DNA of 64,000 nucleotides from JANXQZ01 sp038225555. Its GTDB lineage: Bacteria; Acidobacteriota; Terriglobia; Bryobacterales; Bryobacteraceae. The notes below the pieces were generated by a model, which was not told the DNA's origin, did not search any database, and saw nothing but the letters and a program-made list of their open reading frames with translations. Below are positions 1 through 8,499 of this stretch, piece by piece (position 1 is the first letter of the stretch; every line of letters begins with the position of its first letter). The stretch spans positions 31,135 through 95,134 of the forward strand of contig JBBRRB010000023.1 of the NCBI GenBank assembly GCA_038225555.1, read 5' to 3'. The position numbers and the translations under genes are program-made.

Positions 1-141
1 GGGTTCGCGCTCCTATATCAATTCTTCTCGGGCTCGACCGTATCCGACAAGCAGCGCAAGTGGGCTCTGACTCCCGACTTTCTGACGTTCTCCGACTATG
101 TTGCGGGTGATCTTCTTCTGCAGGCGCGCTCGGCCGTGTAG
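1..141 (+). CDS. C-terminal end of an unidentified protein (5' end outside the window)
   Basis: The frame is open from the first base to a TAG at 139-141 and gives 46 residues with ordinary amino-acid composition, ending in LLLQARSAV. I do not recognise the family. The gene is convergent with the DUF4062-TPR gene, about 65 bases away. With only the tail visible no function can be assigned; coding status rests on the open frame and sensible composition. Confidence 0.5.
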   Translation, partial: GFALLYQFFSGSTVSDKQRKWALTPDFLTFSDYVAGDLLLQARSAV

Positions 142-206
142 GTGCTGCTTGCGGTGGCGACGGCCCGTGTTTTCTGACGCAGCCCGTCGAGGTATCGGAG
201 AGTATC

Positions 207-1941
207 CTACTTGATCACTCGCAAGCGGTCCAATTCGGCGATCAGTTCATCGGACGCGAGGGCCGCAAAGGGGTGTCTGCGCATCAACGCAAGAAAATTT
301 CGAAGTGTACTACGCCTCAATACGGGGTCGTTTCCGCTGTTGTTCAGCGAAAACCCATAGCTCTCTTTAGCCTCCCTCAACCGCCCGGTGAGGTGATATA
401 TGACTCCCAAATTGTGTGCAATCGCGGGTGCAGCAGGCGCGTAATAGCCGACGCGTAGTTGAGACTTCTATATGGAACTTTTCCGCCAAAGCGAGCTCTC
501 CCTCAAGAAGGTAATTGACTCCGATCCCGGCGTGCGATTCAGCCCAAGAGTTATCCCCCTGACTCGCTGACTCTACATCAAGTTGCCTAGCACTGACAGG
601 GCGATACAGTCCCACCCCGTGCCCGTAGATTTCGCCCCAAAAGAGCTGTGCCGTGTCAAACAAGTCCCTTGCGAGCGCGTGATCTCGACGACATGCGGCA
701 ACAACGGCGAGTGTATGAAGGATCGCAGCCTCATGTCCGGAATGCGGAGTGAACTTGCTAACATTGTAGTCAATTGGGCGCTCCGTGATCGTGCTAATTG
801 CACTCCGCGCCAGCGCTTCTGCCACCTTGTGGCGTCCGCATAGACAATTGGTCACAGCTAAATCGTGAAGGCACCGCGAGATTGTCTGGGGTTTCGCTCT
901 CTCGCTGCGTGCCCACGCGAGCGCTCGGACCTGCACTTCTTGGGCCAACGATAGGAGGCCAGCCGAGACGAGGCGTGAACCTAGGTCACTGTATTCGTCA
1001 CCCAAGCTGACACTTGCGTTGAAGTTAGGGCCCCTATTCCCGAGCGACGCTCCCAGTGGCGCTAGGAATAGATGAATGTGTAAGGCGTTCTCGCCAATCG
1101 TTGGCAGAGCCGGTTCTTCATCATCCGAGAAAATTAACGTTCGAACGGCTCGAATCTCGTTGGCGAGGGCAGATTCTTTCTGCTCTTGCTCCCGAAGCAA
1201 ACGCTTGGCGAGCACCGCCGCTTCGTTCCCAAGGGAGTACCTCTCAACAGTTTCCAGGTACGCCCCGTATCGAGCAAGTGCCTCTGGGCTTCTCGAGGAT
1301 GCCAGATCAGTCGCGAGCGCGATCTCGGTGTCGAGGTCGGACGGGTTAGGTGTGGTCGTATGAGTAGACTCGGGAGTTTCATGATCATCTTGTTCCTGAT
1401 CCCGTGTCCATTTTGACAAGAACCGTCTAAGCAATCGACTAAACTCGTCCATGTCATCAAAGTGGTGGTAGAGATGGCGTTTCTCCTTCTCGATCCTTCT
1501 ACGAAATCGGAGAACTCTTCTGAGTTGCACGCCAGGGTCGGCGAGCTGTGCGACGGCTACGCCTTTAAAGAGGATTATTATCTGCGACATTGGTAAATCT
1601 GGGTCCGACAAGGTCTGTTCGGCGATTGCGAATTCTTCCTCAAAACCTGACCTGAAACGGCTCTTAGTTCTGGTCGGCGAAGACCCCCATCGGTCGCAGA
1701 CGACGAAGACGCCGTAGTCACATTTCTTCAAATCCTCGTTTATTAATGCTTGTGGCCTTCCTTCGCTTTCCAAAGTGTCCTCCCACCCGACGGCCGTGAA
1801 GTGAAGCCCACGCTGAAGGGCGTCCGCTTGATTAAACTCCTCGATGACATTCCGGAAGGTTTTCCTCTCCGGTTGAAGGCCCCCGGGAGATGCAATGAAG
1901 ACACGCAGAGTTAGTTCAGTCGAAGACATAGGAAGCCCCAT
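207..1941 (-). pseudogene. DUF4062 (TIR-like) protein with C-terminal TPR repeats, frameshifted near its 3' end
   Basis: The N-terminus carries a DUF4062-type domain: the strand LRVFIASPGG is followed by an ERKTF helix, the segment EDLKKCDYGVFVVCDRWGSS and a FEEEFAIAE helix. DUF4062 domains resemble TIR/nucleoside-binding folds and are common in defence and signalling proteins. A linker and TPR-like helices follow. The first frame stops at 367, but the next frame continues the TPR pattern (NLGVIYHLTGRLREAKESY) to a stop at 207, so one frameshift lies between about 411 and 467. I start the gene at ATG 1941 because the open frame further upstream (to 2106) encodes transposase sequence, not this protein. 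It is a broken gene or holds a sequencing error. A partner gene is not visible. Confidence 0.6.
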
Positions 1942-1974
1942 TGTACGCACCCCCGAGCCCGACGGGACTAAGCT

Positions 1975-2293
1975 AAGGTCCATCGACAAACGCTGCACTT
2001 GGCGATATAAGGCTGCAATGTGCAACGGAGGTTTTCGCAAAGCGAGGTCCTTGATGGCTTCCTCGAGTTTCGTCGAGACTGCGCGCCGGGCTCCGCGATT
2101 CGTCACGCGTTTTTCTGGCTAGACCCGCAAGGCCAGATACCCGATACTCGGCAAGCCAACGGCGGAAGGTGCGGTATATACCGGCAGCTCGGGCTACGGA
2201 CTGCAACGACTGATTCTGCTCAAGGTGGAGTATACGGAGCCGGTCGAGCGCCAGCTTCCGGGTTTCTTCGGTGAGCCCAGCCAGTTGATCCAC
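1975..2293 (-). pseudogene. Truncated Mu/TniA-like transposase N-terminus
   Basis: From a GTG at 2293 the frame encodes a helix-turn-helix segment typical of the N-terminus of Mu/TniA-class transposases: TEETRKLALDRLRIL, then SVARAAGI, RRWLAEYR and GLAGLARKT. After about 2100 the match continues in another frame (NRGARRAV, KLEEAIKDLALRKPP, AALYRQVQRL), so there is a frameshift, and it ends near 1975 where the DUF4062 gene's own leader begins. The integrase core is missing. The relic makes the DUF4062 open frame look 55 residues too long. Insertion upstream of that gene may also have removed its original promoter (inference). Confidence 0.6.
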
Positions 2294-2379
2294 ACCCGAA
2301 CAGTATCCCCAAATAATGTTGGCGAAAACTATGCCATTTAATTTCGAAAGTTATACTCAAAAGCAACCTTGTCGGGCTT

Positions 2380-2419
2380 GCTTTTAAGCACGATAAACTA
2401 TATTATCGTGTTTAAAAGC
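2380..2419. repeat. Near-perfect inverted repeat, 17-bp arms around a 6-bp centre
   Basis: The left arm 2380-2396 and right arm 2403-2419 match at 16 of 17 positions around the centre ACTATA. The inner parts read CACGATAA and TTATCGTG. A 6-bp centre flanked by TAA and TTA is the geometry of Xer/tyrosine-recombinase core sites. The outer arms do not clearly fit the usual XerD consensus, so this could equally be an operator or a terminator stem. Confidence 0.5.
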
Positions 2420-2742
2420 GACTTCCATTAACGGTCTCATTCCAAGGAAGTCCTTGCACCCTTATCCATGCCCGTTTCCTGGAATTGTTCTCAGCGGTGC
2501 ATTGTTCCGCGTGGCTGTCATCACCGAGCTCTTGAACAGGAAGTGGCCCTCGAAAAGTAGCAAAATGGCTCGCGCGAAGCATCCAGCATGTGATGCAAAC
2601 GCTCCAGGTCAGCGTCGTTCATACTGAACGGCAGCGGATGTCGCAACCTTTCCCGGAAGGACCAGCTTAGTTCCCGGGGCGTGCGCAGATCAGCAGGACG
2701 CATCCGGGCTCGTATTCCACCGGCACGTCAATATCGTTTCGG

Positions 2743-2775
2743 CGCTATCGGTTCGTCAGGAACCAACCGATAGCG
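2743..2775. repeat. Hairpin with perfect 11-bp arms upstream of tssG
   Basis: CGCTATCGGTT (2743-2753) pairs perfectly with AACCGATAGCG (2765-2775) across an 11-base loop that contains a second short GGTT/AACC pairing. It lies 110 bases before the tssG start. No T-tract follows, so it is not a standard terminator; it may act in the tssG leader or be an operator. Confidence 0.4.
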
Positions 2776-2885
2776 ACAGTTCTGAATATGATGGCGGATG
2801 TAGCGGAACTAAGTTTATCCGTTTTGGCCACTGTCGCACCCCTGAGACAATCCCGCCCCGATAACACAAAAACGTAGAATGATGG

Positions 2886-3986
2886 ATGCAAAGCATGGAT
2901 GACACGAGCCGCCCCAGAGATCCTTCCGTAAAAGATACCCTCTTCCAGCAAGGGTACGACTTCAATTTCTTTCAAGCCGTGCGCGTGCTCGAGCGTTTGT
3001 TTCCAGACCGCAAATCCGTCGGACGCGATGCCTTGCCCAGCGAAGAAGTGGTGCGCTTCAAGGGAAATCCCTCGCTCGCTTTTGCCATCAGCGACATTCA
3101 AGAAGTGAAAGTGGCTGAGGAAGGAGATCCCGTCAAAATGACGGTCAACTTCCTGGGGCTCGCTGGCAGGCAAGGCGCGCTGCCGCTGCACTACACCGAA
3201 TTTCTGCTGAATCGCCGGTACAAGAACCGGGACACGTCCGCCGCGGCCTTCTTCGATCTGTTCCTGCACCGCTTGACCTCGCTCTTTTATCGCGCCTGGG
3301 AAAAGCATTCTCTGGCCGCGCAGTATGAGCGCGAGCAGGTTCGCGGTGCCGCCGACGAGAGCGGCGTAACGCAATTCCTTTTCGATCTGATCGGGCTGGG
3401 AACGGAGGGGCTGCGCTCCCACGCCAGAGACATCGAAGACCGGGTGCTGGTCTTTTACAGCGGACTAATCGCGCAGCGCCCGCATTCCGTGGTGGCCCTC
3501 GAAGGCATGCTGGCAGACTTTTTCCAGGTCCCGATCCGCGTGGAGCAGTTCCGCGGAAAATGGTTTCCACTCGCCCCTGAGGAGTTCTCCGACATGCGCG
3601 AGGATTGCATGCAAAATTACCTGGGCGAAGGCGCCGTCCTGGGAGATGCGGTGTGGCATCCCCAAGCGAGAATCCGATTGCACGTGGGACCCCTGACACG
3701 CGTGCAGTTCGACGCCTTCCTTCCCGCCGGATCCGCGTTTGCCAAACTGCTCGCGCTGACGCGCTTTTTCCTCGACTGGAGCGTCGATTTTGACGTACAA
3801 TTAAGCCTCTTGGCGGCGCAAGTTCCTGAGTGGAAGCTGGCAGATGACGGGCCGGAAGCTTCTTTGCTGGGGCTGACAAGCTGGCTGAGAACGTCCGTAT
3901 TCCATGAGGATGCGAAAGATGTCGTGCTGTCTGGCGTGCCGGGAAAAGAAGTCCGGGCGATGTTGGCCAGCAAGGTGAAACCATGA
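2886..3986 (+). CDS. tssG: Type VI secretion baseplate protein TssG (ImpH/VasB family)
   Basis: 366 residues, the usual length for TssG. The N-terminus has the family signature: a helix ending in YDFNFFQAVRVLERL, then VRFKGNPSLAFAISDI and the FLGLAGRQGALPLHYTEFLL motif, followed by FFDLFLHRLTSLFYRAWEK. TssG forms part of the wedge of the cytoplasmic T6SS baseplate together with TssE, TssF and TssK. Its stop overlaps the vgrG start by four bases, so the two are translationally coupled. ATG 2886 lacks a strong Shine-Dalgarno; ATG 2895 is an equally possible start. The usual partner TssF is not adjacent, which suggests the locus was broken or the remaining genes lie elsewhere. Confidence 0.9.
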   Translation: MQSMDDTSRPRDPSVKDTLFQQGYDFNFFQAVRVLERLFPDRKSVGRDALPSEEVVRFKGNPSLAFAISDIQEVKVAEEGDPVKMTVNFLGLAGRQGALPLHYTEFLLNRRYKNRDTSAAAFFDLFLHRLTSLFYRAWEKHSLAAQYEREQVRGAADESGVTQFLFDLIGLGTEGLRSHARDIEDRVLVFYSGLIAQRPHSVVALEGMLADFFQVPIRVEQFRGKWFPLAPEEFSDMREDCMQNYLGEGAVLGDAVWHPQARIRLHVGPLTRVQFDAFLPAGSAFAKLLALTRFFLDWSVDFDVQLSLLAAQVPEWKLADDGPEASLLGLTSWLRTSVFHEDAKDVVLSGVPGKEVRAMLASKVKP

Positions 3987-6022
3987 CGTACACCCAGGAG
4001 AACCGTCGAATCGCGATCGCCACCCCATTAGGCGACGACGTTCTGCTCTTGCGCGGCTTGCACGGAGCCGAGGAAATTTCAGGACTCTTCTCCTTCGATT
4101 TGGACATGCTCTCGGAGAACGATTCCATCGGCTTCGACAGCCTCATCGGTAAAAGCGTCACTCTGCGCATTACTCTCGCCGACGGCAGCGCGCGCTACAT
4201 CAACGGGCTCGTTCGGACCATCGAGCAGGGCGGGCGCGATCATCACCTGACCACGTACCGCGCCCAGATCGTGCCCTGGCTCTGGATGCTGACTCAGACC
4301 AGCGATTGCCGCATCTTTCAGAAGAAGAACGTTCCCGCGATTATTCAGGAGATCTTCAACGAGGGCAATTTCCAGGATTTCAGCCTGCGTCTGTATGGAG
4401 ATTTCACCGAGCGCGAGTACTGCGTACAGTATCGCGAGACGGATTTCGCCTTCATCTCGCGCTTGATGGAAGAAGAAGGCATCTTCTATTTCTTCGAGCA
4501 TGAGAACGGGAAGCACACCCTGGTGCTGACCAATTCGTCCAGCGCCATCAAACCGTATCCCGGACAGAGCAAGGCTCGCAGCGGCTCTACGGCAGGGGGC
4601 TTGATTGCCGAAGATGTCGTCACCGAATGGCAAACGTCGCAAAACCTGCTCACCGGCAGCTACGCGCTGCAGGACTATAATTTCGAGACTCCCAGCACGG
4701 ACTTACTCACCGATGTAGCCGGGCGGAACGACTACCAGTTGTACGAGTATCCCGGCCGGTATCTCAAGAGGAGCGAGGGCGAGAAGCTGGTTCAGACTCG
4801 TCTGGAGGAAACTCAGGTTCCGCGCAGCATCGTGCGGGGAGGCAGCACGTGCCGATTCTTCGCCAGCGGCTACAAATTCGAGCTGCGCGAGCACTACCGC
4901 TCCGACCAGAATCAGGAATACCTGCTCACCCGCGTTTCGCACCAAGCCAGCCAAGGCGGCGATCTCCGGAGCGGAGGCACCCAGGACGAACTTCAATATC
5001 GCAATCGGTTCGAGTGCATACCGTTCTCGATACCGTTCCGTCCGGCTCGCGTTACGCCGCGTCCTTTAATTTCGGGAACTCAGACCGCCGTCGTTACCGG
5101 CAAGAGCGGCGAAGAAATTTACACCGATAATCATGGCCGCATCAAAGTTCAGTTTTACTGGGACCGCTACGGCAAGAAGAACGACGAAAGCTCCTGCTGG
5201 ATTCGCGTGTCGCAGGCGTGGGCGGGAAAGAACTGGGGTGCCATCGCGATCCCGCGCATCGGCCAGGAAGTCGTCGTGTCGTTCCTCGAGGGCGATCCGG
5301 ACCGGCCGCTAATTACCGGCCGGGTCTACAACGCCGAGCAGGTGCCTCCCTACGATTTGCCCGCCGAGCAGACCAAGAGCACGACTAAATCGCTGAGCTC
5401 CAAGGGCGGCGGCGGGTTCAACGAATTCCGTTTCGAGGATGCCAAAGGCAAGGAGCAGGTTTTTCTGCATGCCGAGCGCAACCAGGACATTCGGGTGAAG
5501 AAAGACGTCTTCGAAACGATCGGAGAAGAGAGTCACCGCAAGACGGGCAAAGACCACCTGGAGGAGATCGGCGGCGACAAGCACTTGACCGTGAAAGGCG
5601 ACCAGAACGAAAAGGTGGACGGGACCGTATCGCTGAAGGCCGGCTCGAATCTGGAGGCGAAGGTGGGCCAGAACTACGCCATGGACGCGGGCATGGAAAT
5701 TCACCTCAAAGCGGGCATGAATTTCGTGATCGAGTCGGGCACCGCGCTCACGTTGAAGGTGGGCGGGAATTTCATCAACCTGAATCCCGCCGGGGTGTTC
5801 ATCTCCGGAACGATGGTGATGATCAATAGCGGAGGCGCGGCGGGTTCGGGGTCGGGCTCATCGCCGGAAGCGCCCAAGCCTCCTAAGGAAGCGGACAAGG
5901 CGACGCCCGGGGAGATGAAAGAATCGAAGCCGCCCAAGCCTCCCAAGCCGGCCAAGTATAGTCCGGCGGCGGTGGTATTGAAGCAAGCCGCTCATAGCGG
6001 TGCGCCGTTCTGCGAATTATGA
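3983..6022 (+). CDS. vgrG: Type VI secretion spike protein VgrG (TssI)
   Basis: 679 residues. Residues 1 to about 355 are the gp27-like part (LLLRGLHGAEEISGLFSFDL at the start, then YRETDFAFISRLMEEEGIFY). Residues about 360-450 are the gp5 OB-fold, with GRIKVQFYWDR, SCWIRVSQAWAGKNWGA and PRIGQEVVVSFLEGDPDRP. A gp5-like beta-helix repeat region follows to about 620. VgrG trimers form the spike that PAAR proteins tip and that carries effectors. The last 55 or so residues are a low-complexity Pro/Lys/Glu tail ending in FCEL, which could bind an adaptor or effector; no enzymatic C-terminal extension is present. Four-base overlaps join it to tssG and to the DUF4123 gene. Confidence 0.95.
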   Translation: MTYTQENRRIAIATPLGDDVLLLRGLHGAEEISGLFSFDLDMLSENDSIGFDSLIGKSVTLRITLADGSARYINGLVRTIEQGGRDHHLTTYRAQIVPWLWMLTQTSDCRIFQKKNVPAIIQEIFNEGNFQDFSLRLYGDFTEREYCVQYRETDFAFISRLMEEEGIFYFFEHENGKHTLVLTNSSSAIKPYPGQSKARSGSTAGGLIAEDVVTEWQTSQNLLTGSYALQDYNFETPSTDLLTDVAGRNDYQLYEYPGRYLKRSEGEKLVQTRLEETQVPRSIVRGGSTCRFFASGYKFELREHYRSDQNQEYLLTRVSHQASQGGDLRSGGTQDELQYRNRFECIPFSIPFRPARVTPRPLISGTQTAVVTGKSGEEIYTDNHGRIKVQFYWDRYGKKNDESSCWIRVSQAWAGKNWGAIAIPRIGQEVVVSFLEGDPDRPLITGRVYNAEQVPPYDLPAEQTKSTTKSLSSKGGGGFNEFRFEDAKGKEQVFLHAERNQDIRVKKDVFETIGEESHRKTGKDHLEEIGGDKHLTVKGDQNEKVDGTVSLKAGSNLEAKVGQNYAMDAGMEIHLKAGMNFVIESGTALTLKVGGNFINLNPAGVFISGTMVMINSGGAAGSGSGSSPEAPKPPKEADKATPGEMKESKPPKPPKPAKYSPAAVVLKQAAHSGAPFCEL

Positions 6023-6582
6023 CAGCGGGAATGAACGGGCCCGTGCGGCCCGATGTGGTGGAGGCGGTGGGAGGCTACTTGTTCGCGGAACGAGCTGCGA
6101 ACGTTTATGCCGTGCTGGACGGCGCCGCGGTGGAAGGACTGCTCGATAGCCTGCATCGTTTCGAACCGGACCACGAATGCCTATACCGCGGCGAACTGGG
6201 TCCGGACTTGGCCGAAGTGGCTCCTTACCTGGTGCGGCTGGACCGCAAGTCGGCTTTTACCGATTGGGTGATCGGAAAGGGTTGGGGGAATCACTGGGGG
6301 CTGTTCGTGGTAAGCCGAGCCGATCTGCCCGCAATGCGGCGGCATCTGCGAAAGTTCTTAACGGTACACGATAGCGACGGCAAGCCCATGCTGTTTCGCT
6401 ACTACGATCCGCGCGTGCTGCGGGTTTTTCTGCCCACATGTACGCCGGAGGAACTGGGTCCGCTGTTCGGGCCCGCGTTGTGCTTCGTGATGGAGAGCGA
6501 GGAGCCGAACGAACTGCTGCGGTTCCAGTTCGCTGGCGGGGCGCTCGTCAGGCAGGCCAAGCAACTCGATCAGGAGGCGTAG
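6019..6582 (+). CDS. DUF4123-domain T6SS effector chaperone/adaptor
   Basis: 187 residues spanning a complete DUF4123 domain: ANVYAVLDGA at the start, ECLYRGELG, APYLVRLD, FTDWVIGKGWGNHWGLFVVS, the RRHLRKFL helix, FRYYDPRVLRVFLPTC and the ELLRFQF end. Members of this family (Tap-1/TEC type) load effectors onto a cognate VgrG. The gene overlaps vgrG by four bases and abuts the PAAR gene, the classical vgrG-adaptor-PAAR order. The effector expected next to it is not recognisable; the following gene is a broken EAL domain. Confidence 0.85.
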   Translation: MTAGMNGPVRPDVVEAVGGYLFAERAANVYAVLDGAAVEGLLDSLHRFEPDHECLYRGELGPDLAEVAPYLVRLDRKSAFTDWVIGKGWGNHWGLFVVSRADLPAMRRHLRKFLTVHDSDGKPMLFRYYDPRVLRVFLPTCTPEELGPLFGPALCFVMESEEPNELLRFQFAGGALVRQAKQLDQEA

Positions 6583-6873
6583 ATGCCGCTAGCGGCTAGA
6601 CTTTCCGACATGCATGTTTGTCCGATGGTGACGGTGCTGGTGCCGCATGTGGGCGGACCGATCCTGCCGCCGTGCTGTCCCACGGTGATGATCGGATTTT
6701 TGCCGGCGGCGAGGGTGGGCGATATGGCGGTTTGCGTGGGTCCGCCGGATGTGATCGCGATGGGTTCGTCAAGCGTGATGATTGGGTTCCAGCCGGCGGC
6801 GCGAATGGGAGATATAACGGCGCATGGGGGGAGTATCGTGATTGGGTGCCCGACGGTGATTATCGGAGGGTGA
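6583..6873 (+). CDS. PAAR-domain spike-tip protein
   Basis: 96 residues consisting almost entirely of a PAAR fold: AARLSDMHVCP, then GGPILPPCCPTV, AARVGDMAVCVGP, the second AARMGDITAHGG and a GCPTVIIGG end. PAAR proteins cap the VgrG spike and sharpen it. There is no N- or C-terminal extension, so this one carries no fused effector. The start codon immediately follows the DUF4123 stop, so the two are co-transcribed. Confidence 0.9.
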   Translation: MPLAARLSDMHVCPMVTVLVPHVGGPILPPCCPTVMIGFLPAARVGDMAVCVGPPDVIAMGSSSVMIGFQPAARMGDITAHGGSIVIGCPTVIIGG

Positions 6874-6880
6874 ACGACCG

Positions 6881-7790
6881 ATGCGGTTTCGCGTGGCATT
6901 TTGCCACGAACGCGGGAATTCCAGGCGACATGGTATGGGCGTCATGCAGGCGAGCGAATTCATGCCGCAGGTGGAAAAACAGCATCTCGGATCGGCGGTC
7001 GGGGAATGGGTTATGAATGCCGTCTTCAGTCAATACGAGCAGTGGTTGCGACAGGGCCTCCCCATGATTCCCGTTTCGATCAATATCGGAAACACTGAGT
7101 TCGCGATGCAGGATCTGCTGGGTCTGATCGAAAAGCTGGGCGCACGCTATGAGACCGGCTGGCAATGGCTGCGCCTGGACATCACCGAACAGGCGGTCGT
7201 CGCTGACGTGGGGCATGCGATCCGCAAACTCGCCAATCTCCGCGAAGCTGGAGTTGGCGGTAACCTGGACAACTTCGGGCGCGGTTTTGTGCCACTTGGT
7301 TATCTGACCGACCTTCCGTTCAGTGGAATTAAGCTGGATGCGGTGTTATTCGAAAACAAAGACGGCCGCCAGCATTCTCACGCTGTGCTCAATGTGGTTT
7401 CAGAGCATCGCACAAGTCTTCGGCGCTCAATTAACCGTCACCAGAATTGAAACTGTTGAGATGAGAGAAATGCTAAAGAATCACCACATCGATCATCTGC
7501 AAGGTCACGTGATAGCGCGGCTTCTGATTCAGCCCGGTCTTGAGGACGAGCGACTGTACCGGATGCTGGCGGGCTCAGAAACGCCCGCAATCACGGAAGG
7601 CCCGCTGCCGAGATGGAGTGGCGCAGCTGCCGAGCAAGGTTCCTACAGCGAACGCTTCGAAGACGAGGTCGGCAAGGCTTGCGAGGGCTCGTCGGCTCGG
7701 CAAGCGGCCCGCCGGATGAGTTTGGCCGGCGTCGCAGTGCCTACCTCCCCGGTTTACGAGACGCCTTCGACAAATTCTGCTTCACTCTGA
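6881..7790 (+). pseudogene. Fragmented EAL (c-di-GMP phosphodiesterase-like) domain
   Basis: The first frame (6881-7450) resembles the middle of an EAL domain: EFMPQVEKQHLGSAVGEWVM, VSINIGNTEF, RLDITEQAVVAD and NLDNFGRGFVPLGYL followed by LPFSGIKLD. The expected continuation is in another frame (IAQVFGAQLTVTRIETVEM, then GHVIARLL), so a frameshift lies near 7400-7410. The domain's EAL start is absent; the frame begins with unrelated sequence. Conserved acidic residues are altered (NLDNFG for the usual DDFG). It lies seven bases behind the PAAR gene and may be debris that replaced the effector. It is unlikely to be active. Confidence 0.65.
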
Positions 7791-8127
7791 ACTTCACGAT
7801 TCTTTCAATTAGGCCGTGGGGTATCGGCTGATCGAGCGGAAATTTCAGGTTGCCTTTCTCTCCTGCGTAGGGTGAGATTGCCTTCTCTATCTTTGCGTCG
7901 CCCCGCACCGGTGGATAGAATCCGATGTGCTTCTTGAAGGCAGCGAAGTACACCAAAATTCCATTGAGCGTGAAAGCCGGAATTTTGTAGCTGATTGTTT
8001 CCTGCGCCTCAGGAGCAGCCTGCTTGATCGTCAACCTTATCCTCTTGAGGATCGCTTGAACGTCAGGCGAAAACATTGCTATGTACTCGTCGATGTTCTT
8101 GGGCGTAGCAATCTGACCGGTAGGCAT
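7741..8127 (-). CDS. DUF1801 (YdhG-like) small protein
   Basis: 128 residues with the DUF1801 pattern: NIDEYIAMFSPDVQAILKRI, then AAPEAQETISYKIPAF, LVYFAAFKKHIGFYP and the GNLKFPLDQPIP end, which has the iron-chaperone-like fold of this family. Biochemical roles remain unproven for most members. An excellent AGGAGG lies just before the ATG at 8127. The gene is convergent with the EAL fragment, overlapping its tail by 50 bases. It looks intact. Confidence 0.85.
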   Translation of the reverse strand: MPTGQIATPKNIDEYIAMFSPDVQAILKRIRLTIKQAAPEAQETISYKIPAFTLNGILVYFAAFKKHIGFYPPVRGDAKIEKAISPYAGEKGNLKFPLDQPIPHGLIERIVKFRVKQNLSKASRKPGR

Positions 8128-8160
8128 AACTCCTCCTTTGCGCTCTGCGGAACAGCAGCT

Positions 8161-8415
8161 TCAATCAGCGTGGTGACGGTCTTCCGGAGATGCATAATTC
8201 TCCGAGATTTCTTCACCGGTTATCTCGATGGTTGAGTTCTCCGTGATCAGCGCGGCAATCTCACTGTCGGTTTTCCCTCGTAACCGCAGTTTTTCAATCT
8301 CATCGCTAATCATTCCGACAAACGCTTTGATCGGAAACAGCTCGGGTCCAAGGCCGGCCGCGTCTCTCAAGGCCTTCTGCGCACGAAGAGCCTGCTCAAT
8401 GGGGTATACTTTCAT
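8161..8415 (-). CDS. Conserved hypothetical small protein
   Basis: 84 residues from the ATG at 8415, which has GGAAG upstream; a longer open frame to 8481 lacks a ribosome site. Features seen: a YPIEQALRAQKALRDAAGL helix, LFPIKAFVGMISDEIEKLR and the GKTDSEIAALI helix. It is soluble and probably all-alpha. I cannot name a function. It sits 33 bases downstream of the DUF1801 gene's start on the same strand but is transcribed ahead of it, so the two may form a pair. Confidence 0.65.
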   Translation of the reverse strand: MKVYPIEQALRAQKALRDAAGLGPELFPIKAFVGMISDEIEKLRLRGKTDSEIAALITENSTIEITGEEISENYASPEDRHHAD

Positions 8416-8499
8416 TTCTCTATCTTCCTTCAATCGTATGAGCTTTAAGCGCCTGATCGCACGTGTCCGCGTGCCGCTCACCTTGGCGGGGTGCGAAGA

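Larger units (their letters stand above)
2294..2885. other. Intergenic stretch with two inverted repeats and no recognised gene
   Basis: About 590 bases between the transposase relic and tssG. A 60-codon open frame on the minus strand (2521-2703) has no recognisable motif and I do not call it a gene. The notable content is the 17-bp-arm inverted repeat at 2380-2419 and the hairpin at 2743-2775, listed separately. No tssF, which normally precedes tssG, is visible here. Confidence 0.5.

Noticed and set aside
2521..2703. 60-codon minus-strand frame between the transposase relic and tssG
   Set aside because: No ribosome site, no motif, unusual composition; could not be supported as a gene.
2745..3422. 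225-codon minus-strand frame over tssG and its upstream hairpin
   Set aside because: It overlaps a well-supported tssG and shows no domain; treated as a shadow.
3145..4170. 341-codon minus-strand frame over tssG and vgrG
   Set aside because: Arg/Pro-rich composition typical of the reverse frame of GC-rich genes; no motif.
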